A stretch of 64,000 bases of DNA from Paralichthys olivaceus (taxonomy: Eukaryota > Chordata > Actinopteri > Pleuronectiformes > Paralichthyidae). Under the pieces are notes generated by a model. It had not been told where the DNA came from. It did not search any database and was given only the letters and a program-made list of their open reading frames with translations. The stretch spans positions 12,186,816 to 12,250,815 of the forward strand of contig NC_091098.1 of the NCBI RefSeq assembly GCF_024713975.1. Reading direction: 5' to 3'. Below are positions 37,801 to 48,500 of this stretch, piece after piece (position 1 is the stretch's first letter; each line of letters begins with the position of its first letter). A program made the position numbers and the translations under genes.

Positions 37801-40714
37801 CCAGCAGCATGAGGAGCACATCACCAGGTCACACACACACACAAACGCTGGTGCTGCTGACACTGCCCACTTTGACTTGGTCCCAGCTGTGGTAATTGTG
37901 CCATAATCAACATTGCGACTCTTTCTGTTTGACCCTCAGGAAGCTGGTGGAGCAGCGTGAGGAGGAGCTGCAGCAGCAGGTGCGCTCCTTCCGGCTGAAG
38001 GAGGCCTCCCTGACCAGGACCAACACGGAGCTCAGCCACCGTGCCCAGCAACTGGACACCCGTCTGGCCATCCTGGAGGCTGAGCTCAGCAAGGCCAGGG
38101 AGGAGGTGAAGAATAGTGTACAGCAGTTTATTAGATATCATTACTATGGCAGTAAAGTGACTTATATTAGCTTGTACTTAGCTATCAGTGTCATTTCAAG
38201 TACTTAAGGTTCAACTTTGCGTTCCTCATCTCGCAGATGTTATTTCTTGAGCTATTTTGAAAAGTTTGTTTTCCTTGCACAAGTTCACATCATACCTTAG
38301 TAGTAGAATGCATACCCCCAACATTATTATTATCTTATCAGCTACTTTATCACCTTCTCGCATGTTTATCTTTATGAAGATCTTTCATAGAAATGGTTTC
38401 AGTGGTTAATGAGTAATCCTGCTGAGAGACAGACAAGCAAACAACCATGAAAATAACCCCCTTTATCTTTATTGTGGTCAGACTGAAGTTCCCACAAACA
38501 GAGTAATCAGTTTTATCTTTTCCCCAAACTTGACCTATTCTAGTTAGAATTTTAAATTAAAATGTGTGTGTGATATGTTTCTTTCAGGTGAGAAACAGCC
38601 AAAAGTCCAGCCACAGACTGCAGGAGGAGCTGGCGGCCAGTCAGCAGGAGTGTGACAGACTGCAGGGGGATCTGCAGCAGTTTCTCCTCCAACTTGACAC
38701 GCACGTCAGGTGTGCCACATAAAACACCAGTATTTTCATTGAATGCAATATTATTAATTAAAATCTTGTACTTACTAAATACTTTTTGATCAGCTCAATG
38801 CAGTGATAGCATAATCAATAATTAGGACACGAGATGTCTTTCCTGTGATTAAGTTCCTTTGCTCCCTCAACTCAGGAAGTATGACGAAAAGCAGAGTCAG
38901 CACAAGACCAAGCTGCGTCAGGCCAAACAGGTCTTTCTCAAGGTGACTGCACAGAGGGACTGCACCATCCAGAGACTGGAGAACGACCTGGTCTTGGCCT
39001 CCAGCCTCTCGCACAAGGTCACACGCATCTTGCAGGACGATGTTTGAATCCCACAATATGATATTTGAGCTTGAAAAAATGTTTACTAACATCTCTGTGT
39101 TATTATATTTCCTCCTCTGGTCTCCTTGGTGGTGTCTCACAGGAGAAGGAAAGGATCCACACAGTGATGGAGGAAAATGAGAAGCTTTTAGAGGAGAAGA
39201 GGGAACTGCTGAGGAAGATAAGTGAGGCAGAAGAAATGGGGAGCAAAGGCATGAGGACCGCCTCGACCGTTCAACACAGGTATGTTCACACTTTGAACAC
39301 ATGACCTGCTGGAACAGCAAGGTGCAATTGAGCCACATATGTCATTGCTGTTGTTGTTTGTCAAAATGGTTAATCATGAGCTCAAATAATGAATAAAGCC
39401 AAAATTGTATTTTCATTCAAAAATCAGGAATTCAAGGGGTTCAATCAAAATGATGCTGTTCATTGTCATTAATCCATATGCGTCAGTGAGGACATTAAGA
39501 ACACACTGGTTCAATAATTTTCATATTAATCTTTTCAAGGGTCAACGTCTTAGAAATGGAAAACAGACAGCTACAGGATCGGACCCTGAAACTCTCCAAT
39601 CAAGTTAGTTCCCTAGAGCGTGCCTTGAGGAATTCCCAGTCATTCTACAGCCTGGAGGTAAGACTACACATGTTTATCAGTAATGGGGACATGCCACTTC
39701 ACAGGTGTTTTTTTATTTAAAACAGCTCATATAGCAAGTTTAAAGAAGGTATCTAGCTTTTTCAGTGTTACCATTTCCTCTTGTGTGTTATAAAGTTTTT
39801 TGTATGTGTATAAAAGGTCTGCAAAAAAAACCACAGTCTGCAGTGAAGGGAGCTGCTCACCCCCACAGAAAAACTGCTTCGTCAGTAGTCTGACCGATGC
39901 CACATTTGCACAATACACACCAAGTGTCTCTTCTGGTATGCCCCCCCCCCTAAGAAAAGCTGGTAAAGCCAGAGTGGAGGGCAACATTTTCTGTATGTGC
40001 GAGATGCGGTTGACTGATTACAATAGAGTGGACCAACTAGCCAATCAGAGCAGACTGAAACAAGAGCTAAAACCGAGCGTTTCAGACAGAGGCTGGAAAG
40101 AGGAGCTGCAGCAATGGACAGTAAAGGGAAAGTGATGTGTTATCTGATCATGAGAGCTTGTAAACCTTTTCATGCAACTACCTGAATTTGAGCATATGTC
40201 TCTTTAAGGTGAAAATGGTTTTGGCAGATCAGCCACCACGGCTGCAGTTTGTTTTTAGTAGAAAATGGGTGACGTGTGTCTTCTTTGTTTTTAAGATTGT
40301 GTGAATGTTTCGATAACGGTGAAAATGCTCAACAGAATGCCAAGAAGGGGCACCCCTCTGAAAGTCTCTGTGACAGCCTCCTACACGCATCTACGCTAAG
40401 GTAAAGCAGTTTGCAGTTTTCACTTTAGCTTCATATCGTATGATGATAGTAAATGTATGCTTGTATGTGGCTTTTCCCCCTAAATCTCTCATATTCGTGT
40501 CACCAGTCTGATGTCAGGTTCTTGTGACCCACTGGACATCCTGGACAAAATCTGCCGTGTGAAGGTGGGCGACCGTACGGTGATGGACAGCACTCGAGCT
40601 TCTGTCTCCTCACACCAGCTATCAGAGCAGGGTTACCTGAATCTCACCTCCCCTCTGGTTTCTCCGGAGGCCAAAGGCACAGAGGAGAGCTCTGATAATG
40701 GTGACAAGGTATGA
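27252..40714 (+). CDS. ccdc30: Coiled-coil domain-containing protein 30-like, long form
   Basis: 27 coding exons with matching phases: 27252-27266, 28714-28896, 29101-29221, 29456-29646, 29890-29973, 30145-30222, 30683-30839, 31247-31318, 31862-31977, 32072-32199, 32302-32494, 32587-32685, 33440-33568, 33723-33860, 34124-34302, 35150-35417, 35680-35802, 36612-36782, 37001-37210, 37670-37827, 37940-38105, 38588-38709, 38876-39017, 39143-39279, 39540-39657, 40336-40400 and 40507-40714. They give about 1256 aa. Nearly all of it is heptad-patterned, Glu/Lys/Gln/Leu-rich coiled coil. Exceptions are a basic loop (SPWKKLFGLRRSGQSK) near residue 210 and a low-complexity tail with EQGYLNLTSPL. I assign ccdc30 from synteny (zmynd12 side) and the architecture; similarity to other long coiled-coil proteins is unavoidable. 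It is longer than the ~780-aa human reference I recall. The function is poorly known. The last exon either stops at 40712-40714 (GACAAGGTATGA) or splices at that same GT. Confidence 0.8.
27430..27790. repeat. Degenerate element with GATAT-rich ends
   Basis: The left part (GCTAGGTATGGGGGATATGG) and the right part (ATACTGCGATAATCATTGAT ... TAATCCTAG) resemble the ends of a repeat I remember in teleosts whose termini read 'gctgggcgatatggcc' and '..gataatcattatcgcccaacccta'. It lies in a ccdc30 5' intron. Divergence is high and the boundaries are approximate. Confidence 0.4.
28260..28480 (-). repeat. Dispersed repeat, second copy of the 16230-16521 family
   Basis: It shares GGATCCACCCCAGATATGGA, ATCTGCACTAAAATTGAGTG and a terminal AAAACATAACCTC with the other copies. 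It lies in the ccdc30 intron ahead of the 28714 exon. Confidence 0.6.
31778..31841. repeat. (TA)n microsatellite
   Basis: About 32 TA units close to the acceptor of the ccdc30 exon at 31862. An open frame full of YIYIYI here is the repeat translated. Confidence 0.97.
32686..33439 (+). other. ccdc30 intron with LINE-like 3' tail
   Basis: No exon is seen. The segment 33205-33280 carries AAAGCACTTTGAGCTGCATT, AAATAAAGTTTATAATTATT and a run of ATT units. This looks like the 3' end of a teleost non-LTR element, with the A/T-rich tandem tail typical of such tails. No open frame for a polymerase is present. Confidence 0.5.
34560..35035. repeat. Three-unit tandem array of a ~115-137 bp dispersed repeat
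   Basis: Three diverged units start near 34619, 34757 and 34872. Each contains, in order, a TGAA(C/T)(A/G)T start, ATCTCAGGAACGCCTTGA or its variant, TTCTTCAAA, a (C)ATTCA(C/T)T(T/G)GGACTC or similar, and GAGGTCA(C/A)TGTGACC or a decayed form. The unit is a familiar teleost repeat. It lies in ccdc30 intron 34303-35149. Confidence 0.75.
35803..36611 (+). other. ccdc30 intron, no recognised content
   Basis: AT-rich sequence between the exons ending at 35802 and starting at 36612. The minus-strand frame at 35941-36225 has no family similarity that I recognise, and no splice partner. Confidence 0.6.
38300..38465 (-). repeat. Fragment of the TTACGCAAAAACTA-family dispersed repeat
   Basis: The end motif GAGTAATCCTGCTGAGAGAC-AGACAAGCAAACAACC with ATGAAAATAACCCCC corresponds to the terminal part of the repeat seen at 16230-16521. 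It lies in a ccdc30 intron. Confidence 0.5.
39790..40215. repeat. Dispersed teleost repeat with a decayed open frame
   Basis: The landmarks CACAGTCTGCAGTGAAGGGA, CAGTCTGACCGATGCCACAT, CCAATCAGAGCAGACTGAAA and GAGCTGCAGCAATGGACAGT occur in the order I remember for a high-copy percomorph repeat. The open frames in both directions here belong to the repeat and show no known domain. It fills most of the ccdc30 intron 39658-40335. Confidence 0.6.
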
Positions 40715-42345
40715 GACATGGAACAGCAATCCACCAGCAGGAATGTGTGCTGGAGTTCAACGCGTTTTAAAGCACTTCGTATTCGCCATCTACGCTCGAC
40801 ACAAAAAAATACGTTGGATGGACTACAATAATAATTTTAAGAGAGTAATAATGAGTTCTGCTCAGGGTGATGTCACTTTTGTATTGCAAAGCAGATTCTT
40901 GTTTGACTTGCAAGTGCTGCATTTTGATCCAGGTATGAAAAATGTATTGTATTGAAAACAATAAGCCTGTGTAAGTGTCAATCAAATGTTCGGTGACATA
41001 TGTTAAAAGGGAACAGGATGTAATGAGAGATTTATTTTGGAGGCTAGCCGACACAATATGTACGTGTTCATACACCTGGAGAGCTGAGGCCTGTTGTATG
41101 AAGCAGGTTCAACATACGCAGGATATGTTTTCATTATCCAGCTTCTCTTTACCCAACATCAGACGTCCTGGGTAACCTGTACTATGAGGCTGGTCATCAA
41201 CTGTCTCAGTTCACTCTGGGATTTCTTATTCAGCTGTGAGCGTGTTCATGTGGAAGAGGTGGAGTCGTTAATTCGAGTATAAGCCACATAATCAGAACCA
41301 TGAAGAAAATCTACAGTTCTGCTGCGGAGCAGGTTAGCATGGTAAGTTAAACCTGATGTTAGCTCGATAACAACAGATCTTGCTGCTTTGTAGTACAGGC
41401 CCCAGATCACAATAGTAATTCATAGCAAATCTGGATTCTTGTGTTGTCTCATGGGAAAGATATTGTTTCTTTTAAGCATAGCGATACAGGGTAAGGCACT
41501 GTTCTTAACCCTAGTGCAGTGAATGTCAAACACACTTCCCACCTGTGGATTCAGATGAGTTTAAACTGAGCACTTTATAAGAGGTTTGACTTGTGTTTAT
41601 ATTTGAGAAAATGTAGCAGTGGGATGTCAGTGGTACGTCTATTTCCCCCAGTTCAATTTAGTCGGGGCAGTGTTTTCTATGAAAAAATGCCTGTGGTGTT
41701 GTATGGTTATGGTTTTACTGTGTCAAAAAAACCTTTAAACACATCAAGCTGTCAATGTTGATTTCAAAGACAACCTTGATAATGTCGTGGAACCACTTTG
41801 TCTAACATGAGACTGTGTGGTAAACAGTCCCCCTCTATTCTGAGGAGCGTGTCAGCTGCAGCCACTCCAGTATTTACATCGTGCAGCTTGGCTTGTGGTT
41901 AAAAAAAAAAAGACAAACATCCAAAATGTGGGAAAAGCCACAGAAGCTAGTTTGGTGTATTTTGAGCTTCCAGAGCTGTTTTTTTTTTTTCTTTTACATT
42001 GGTGAACCTCGAAGGTTCTTGTACTTGTACTTTAGCCACAAAGCAGAGAGTTGAGTTTTATACATAAGATTAATTAAATTGAATGAATTACTACTGTTAA
42101 TGTGTTGAGTTTCAGTAGTGGTTTTACACAGTGGAAGCTTTGTAGTCTTTTTGTTTTCAATGTGCCTGAAATGATGAAGTGTTTAAAACTTTATCGTGCT
42201 GCTGCGTGCGTCAACACATTTTATAACACAAGCCTATTACGCGACAGACATGTAAACTGTGATGTAGCTGTGTAAATAAGTTTTTTTTTTAAACAAAATT
42301 ATTTTCATAAATAAAAGCAAATGAATAAACAGAGTACTTGGTTTT
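40715..42345 (+). other. ccdc30: ccdc30 3' UTR with poly(A) signals
   Basis: If the stop at 40712-40714 is used, the 3' UTR continues to AATAAA at 42310-42315 and/or 42324-42329. It would then include a TIR element at 41088-41401. No further coding exon was identified. Confidence 0.45.
41088..41401. mobile_element. Nonautonomous terminal-inverted-repeat element
   Basis: The left end GGCCTGTTGTATGAAGCAGG (41088-41107) and the right end, read in reverse complement (GGCCTGTACTACAAAGCAGC, 41401 downwards), match at most positions. This gives ~20-bp imperfect TIRs around a 314-bp element without a transposase. The GGCCTGTACTAC(A/G)AAGC terminus is one I remember from abundant teleost MITEs. No clear target-site duplication was found by eye. 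Confidence 0.65.
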
Positions 42346-45300
42346 ATTTTCCCTTCACCTCGCTCTCTATGATAAAAATAGGATTGTTGGCACGTCTCAG
42401 TAAACCCGAGTTATCAGTGACGAATTTGTAACAGTCTGTTTATTAAACAAGGTAAAGATACAAAGCTTTTTTTTCCTTTTTTAAACATTGATAACCTTAG
42501 TTTAACTTCTCAGTCTTGGCTGTGCATATTTAGTCGTTCTAGAAACTGTATATGAAACCACAATGCAAGACAGGAAAAAGTGTAATAAATCTACGCAATA
42601 TCTTTTCATCGAGAACATGGGTTAAACAGTTATCATACAGTTTACAGCTCAGGAACTCCATGCGGAAGGAGAGAAAATAAAAAATGTTTACACGATTGAA
42701 TACTGCAGAACACATACAGAGTAATGGAAATGGGATGATAGAACAGTTAAGGCTTACATGGAAATAACTGATATAAAACATGAATATTAATAACATACGG
42801 GTAGACTAAAATAATTACAGTAAGTCCATACATAAGCTCTTACAAAAACCCAAACAGAGAGTGTTGATGAAAACTTAAAAATAGGTACTATAAATGAGTT
42901 ACATGTTTTACAGTACAGCAACATGTACATTTTCCCACTATCTCAAAAGAGAGTAAAGTTGAAGAGGCAGGGTCTGTTGTTGGCGTAAATGTCTTGTTTT
43001 TCAGGCCAGTGGCTTGAGTAATAGGTTTTTTTTAATTCTTTTGAAAACATACTATATACTGTATATGTATTTTACATTATTCTCAGTTCCATCTCAAACA
43101 TAACATCTAGCTGTAGCACCTTTTTTTTCTGAAGTGCCCTGAAGAACACAGGGTACCCTATTAGTACCATCCAGAGTTTAAAGTTACAGTAAAAATACAA
43201 CAAACAATACTGTGTACAATAAAAAGAATACTAAGGAGAACAAAAATAATCAAAAGGAGAAGCATCAACTCCACATAAACTCAAAATATAGGCCTATGGA
43301 ATATGACTTATACTGCAGTTTATTTTAAAATGGGTAAAGCTTATTAAAGACTTGAAGAAAAAATCTTAACGGGGAGAGTCAGAGTTCATTAACTTCACAT
43401 TTTGGTCCAGCGGCGACATTTAAAAGTTGACCACTTGATTAAAATTTGATGTGTATTCAAAAGTAGAGCTGGCATCGATGCATGTGCAATGTTTTCAACC
43501 TCTGCGACAAAATACTTCTAATACTAAGTAAATAAAAGCTTAACTGAACAGAGAAAGCAAACAAACACTATGAAGAGAGCTGCTGTCTCTTGAAAACAAG
43601 GATAACTGTATATGGCACGAGTTCTTAGGACGTGAGGGAGAACGTAATGTAAAAGCAGTGTTTGTCTGATCATGCGTTATGATCACAAAAGGTGCCGTTA
43701 AAGTGAAATATGTCAAATATGGAGTGAAAGATATTGGAAATATAAAAAAAAACATTCATCTTTCTTCCCTTCCGTGTTGCTCTATTTTTTTTTTCTTCCC
43801 TCCCCAAATCAACAGTACACCTTAATACAATCATGAAACGTTGAAATTGTCATCTACCGATTGCCTTTCTTCAAATTTAGACGACCCTGTAAATGCGTAT
43901 TTGCACGAAATGGGAGTAAAAGCAAAGAAGGTAACAGAAAGACTGTTAGTTATACACAGTCGGTACTCTTAGCTGCCACAAGTAATGCCCTTTGGCATTT
44001 TCCATCCAACAAGATTGAAACAATTTGAGCCAAAACCACGAGGCCTAAAAGTGCTTTAAGATTATCTTTGGATGTCTCCAGAATACACCCAGCAAACATT
44101 TTCTTTTTCTACTTTTGCAATTCTTTATAAGGGCAAATATCATCTGGCAGATTTTAGAAACCCATTTTATGGAAGAGGAAAAAAAACAAACTAACAAAAA
44201 AATTTCTGATGGCCAATGCATCCGGCAGTTTACATGACGCTTACGAAAGTGCTTATTAAATCTGACGCAAGACATTCTTTGCCACTCGATCCTCAGGACA
44301 ACATCTAGCTGTATTTTTACATTCACAAAATAACGCTGTGCTCATTTACGACAGACGGCCTGTGTCTGGACGAATTGAGGCCGTCCGCTCGCTGATTCTA
44401 GCGCTGAACGCTCACAGTGCGTTCAGGACGTATTCAGACCTCTTCACTGTTTTCACAGTTTAAGTTGCAGCCTCGAGCTTGTTTAGTTTTAAACTCGTCA
44501 TCAATCCCCTCATCAATCTGCACTCAACACCCCATCATCACAGAGAAAACAGGATTTGAGAAATGTTTGCACTTGAATTTTTATTCAGGTGCTTCCTCTT
44601 TCTTATCTTTCAAATATGTCTTTGCAATCGGTGGTAAATTCCATTGATTAGCTCCACTAACAAGGTTATGTTCTCATGTGTGTTGGTTTGATTATAAGCA
44701 GAACACAAAAACTACTCAAAAGATTTCCACAAAACCTGGTGGAAGGACGGGACATGGTTCACTAAAGAACCCATTCAATTTTAGCCTAGATTTGCACAAA
44801 GGGGCAGATCTAGGAATTTATTATCTAAAATAAGGCAGTTTCAACATTTATTGTTTTTGTCCATGAGTTACTCATGGATCTTGGTGAAAAAACATCAGGC
44901 ACATTTTGATATTTATGAGTGTTTGCAGTTTGGTGCAGATCCAAATAAAAAATGTAGTGAATTTAAATGTGGTTGCATACGGGGACTGACAGAGGTATGT
45001 ACTCTAGTTACCTGTCAAGGAGATAATGTTTTTGTCTTCATTTGTTTATTTATTTGTTTTTTAGTTTGCACGATTATGCAAAAAAGCTAATCAAACATTT
45101 TCCGTGAAATTGTGTGGACGGGTGGAGCAAGATCTAAAGAAGAACCTTTTCAGTTTTGGGGCAGATACCTGATTCTTTTTGGCTCTTGAAGAAAAAAGAA
45201 AAGATTTTTTTGGGGACTGATATTTATGAGTGTGAGCAATACTTGAGGTAACTCCAATTCAAATCTTCCACTTTGGCTTTGTCATAATGTGGCACAGAGA

Positions 45301-45528
45301 CTGAGTGTAGATTGATGAGGGAGAAACTGAATTTAAATGATTAGTTGGACCGATTACAACATTAACATAGTTGTAACGTGAAAAAAAGTGTATAGGTCTG
45401 AATGGTTGTCAGCTGTCATAATGCTAATGTAAGCCTTATGTAGATGGCCGTGGGTGCAGGGCCTCACAAGCTCCAGCCGAACATAGACTCCGAATCCGAC
45501 CTGCTGCCGAGCGGCCGGGGGGGGGGGC
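42343..45528 (-). other. znf362: znf362 3' UTR
   Basis: No exon was found downstream of the znf362 stop. Minus-strand AATAAA signals lie at 42439-42444 and 42343-42348 (TTTATT on plus). This gives a 3' UTR of about 3.1 kb containing two degenerate dispersed repeats (44655-45240). Confidence 0.5.
44655..45240 (+). repeat. Two head-to-tail degenerate copies of the TTACGCAAAAACTA-family repeat
   Basis: Copy one (about 44657-44850) has GGTTATGTTCTCATGTGTGT, ACACAAAAACTACTCAAAAG, CACAAAACCTGGTGGAAGGA and GAACCCATTCAATTTTAG. Copy two (about 45018-45190) repeats the order with GGAGATAATG, ATTATGCAAAAAAGCTAATC, GGACGGGTGGAGCAAG and AAGAACC. It lies in the znf362 3' UTR, antisense to that gene. Confidence 0.6.
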
Positions 45529-48500
45529 TCAGATGAGGGAGATCCGTATGGGGATGTTTGGGGACTCGGTCCGCTGGGGCGACTGGTGGCTCACTAGGTG
45601 CTCCACCACCGTGTGTTTAGACATGTGCTTCATAAGGTAGGTCTCCTGCAAAGACGTGGAAACACAGCAAATGACAAAAATTACGTTTGACCCTTTTTCA
45701 TTTCCTCGTCCATCAGCTGTCACATGTCTCATCTACTGTGTAAAATATGACAGAAACAAACAGCATATGAGGAACACCATTATATTATATATTATATTAT
45801 ATGTGGAGTCAGAGAGGGGAGCACAACATCCTTAAGAGATTTTAAGGACATTGTGCCGGCTGCGTTGGCTTTGTAGTTGTGTCCTGTAAAAGTAAAGCCA
45901 AAGACAAAATCTGAATTTAAACTTTAATAGTATTTGTTTTCTTAATAATAATAATGATAATAATCAGAATTTCAGGCCTTAAAATGTCTGCAGCATGTAT
46001 AGTTCGTAGTGTCCGTGTGTTTGAGTTCTTTCTCACAGATACAGATCTTAGCTCGTTGTAATGAAACTACAAACAAGACCAACCTACAAACATTGATCTC
46101 ATTACGGTAAAGACGATCGCTGTCTCTGCTTGTAGTGTGAAGTCACGCGGCTACTTCACTTTGTCTTATATTAAGGGGAAGTGTAAGTAATTCTGGAACT
46201 CTGATATTCCTTCACAACTACTTGACATAGGTCTTGAATTTCACTTATTGTGGTTTTGTAATTTTGTTTAAACCTGCTGAGACCCTGAAAGATATATTCA
46301 GTGATGTTTGATTCATAAGGAAAATGGAAAAAAAGAGTTTAAACTTGATCCTTTACCCACCCTTGTTTACTGTTTAAAGTATTGAAGTAACTGGCACTTA
46401 TTAAATGTCAAAATGAGAAGTGGATCCTCTTGGTTATATTAAAAAACTCTTGCTTTTCTCTTTCAACAGAAGTGAGAACATGCTGCATGTTTAAATATCA
46501 CAACAGGAAACTGCTTTCAGAACATAGTGTCATCGAAGGCCATGGAGATGACTGACAGATAAGTCACGGTGTACTCACTGAGGTGTATGCCCGGCCACAC
46601 ATGCTACAGCAGTAGGCCTTAGCGTTTTTGATGGCGTGCGCTGACAAGTGGATCTGCAATGAAGCTGAGTCTGAGTAGGCACGGTAGCAGTTAGGACATT
46701 TGTACGGCTTGTCTTTATTGTGCTGCCTCTGGTGAGACTGTCGGGAGAAAAACACAGACGAAAGGTGTGAGAGCAGTAATTTAAATTTGATCTCATTAAC
46801 TCATAATAGCTAAAGTAAGATGTGATATCGCACACTGACCTGGAGGTTAGACAGCTGGGTAAAAGCCTTTTCACATCCGGGGTGGGCACATTTATAAGGC
46901 CTATCACCGGTGTGGATTCTGCAGCAGGAGATAGAGTCAGAGCAACGCTAGTTTAACATTTTACTCACTATGATAAGGAGCGATAACAGTTGAACCACAG
47001 AAGTGCGTCAAAACAAGGTCAAAGCATTTTCACAGCAGATTTCACATTTAGAAACTTATCAGTGCAGATTTTAGTCAAAACCATAGATTGTATATAAAGA
47101 TGGACGACGTGACTGCTCCCCAAACTTGAGGCCAAAGTGTCTCGATACCACATTCTGATTCCAAATGTGCAAAATGGCAGAGTTCATATTAGGGCTGTTT
47201 TTCTTGATGGTGGGAGGAAGTGGAGATGAGTCGTCCATCTTTATGTACAGTCTATGGTCAAAATCACAGACCTTTAAAATGCTGTGTACATTTGTGACAA
47301 CCTAACGTCATCTGTTAAAGTCCTGACTCCCCCCCCCCCTCTGTGTTCACCTGGTGTGCTGCTGCAGGTGTGACAGCTGACGGAAGGAGTTCTCGCAGTA
47401 GGAGCAGTGATAGGGTTTGATCCCCAGGTGGATGCGCAGGTGCTGCGACAGGTAGGAGGCGTTGGCGAACGTCTTGGTGCAGTGGGGACACTTGTGTGGT
47501 TTGGCCTCCGTGTGAGACTTGGAGTGAATCTGCATCTCGGACTTGGTTAGGAAGGTGAGTGGGCACACTTTGCATCTTTGGGGGAAAAAGCATAAACGTG
47601 ATCAGACCAGACTGCTGTCATTTGTTTTTGAATAAACTAATGAAGTAATTGCCTGAATTAAAACTTTAAAATAACCATACCATGTAAAATCATTAATGTT
47701 TTCAAGTAATAGACACGTTATGAAACTTTAATCATAATCAATTATATAATTCACTCTAGTAGAACTGGGAGCAGTCCTGACCAAACTCAAAGTGAAGTTT
47801 CATTCTACTATAGTAAGGAACAGTTTTGTATCTAGTCAGGTCTGGAGGTATTTTCTGTAGCTCTGATTCTGGTATTAACATCCATCCTGTGAGATCCGAT
47901 CACAAGTGGTCAGCTCCAAGTTCGTCTGATCATTAAAATTCATCCTGAATGAATCTCCTGATTTGGTTTGAGTGATCAGCGCTTGTGATCGGATCACTCA
48001 GGACAGATATTATTACCTGGTCTATGTAACCTCTGACTATCTCACAAATTAAGTTCAGTTCTTGCAAGCTCAGTTTTTGCCATTAGGTTTTACTCTGGAA
48101 AGCAAAAAATTAAGAATCGATTAAGTTTAGCAGCCGGATGTTTGATGATTTAGATAATGATGTGACTCACTGCTTTTGAAAACTACTGAAAAGCAAATGA
48201 TGTCTCAGGGATGATGTGCACAACTAAATGATATTAAATCTACTTAACACCAAACTTATAAAATACAAAATATAATAATATAATAATAAATAGCTGCAAT
48301 AATAAAATAATATTGATCCTTTGCAGACCTCAGTAAACGTCCTTTCCTCTGTGTTGCAGTGAAATCTGAAAGAATCGTAGCGGCTCTGTGTCCCACCTGT
48401 AGGTTTTGCCCTCTTTGGGTGCAATTGTGACACAGCCTTGGTCAGCTAGAATGGGGTAGGGCACCACCAGCAGAGGACCCGATGGGTTTTCAGCTTTAAT

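Noticed and set aside
39800-40135. 111-codon frame and its antisense partner in a ccdc30 intron
   Set aside because: Both lie within a recognised dispersed repeat and contain no domain.
46575-46907. 110-codon minus-strand frame overlapping the znf362 finger exons
   Set aside because: It is in the wrong frame; the zinc-finger frame with conserved C2H2 residues is the coding one.
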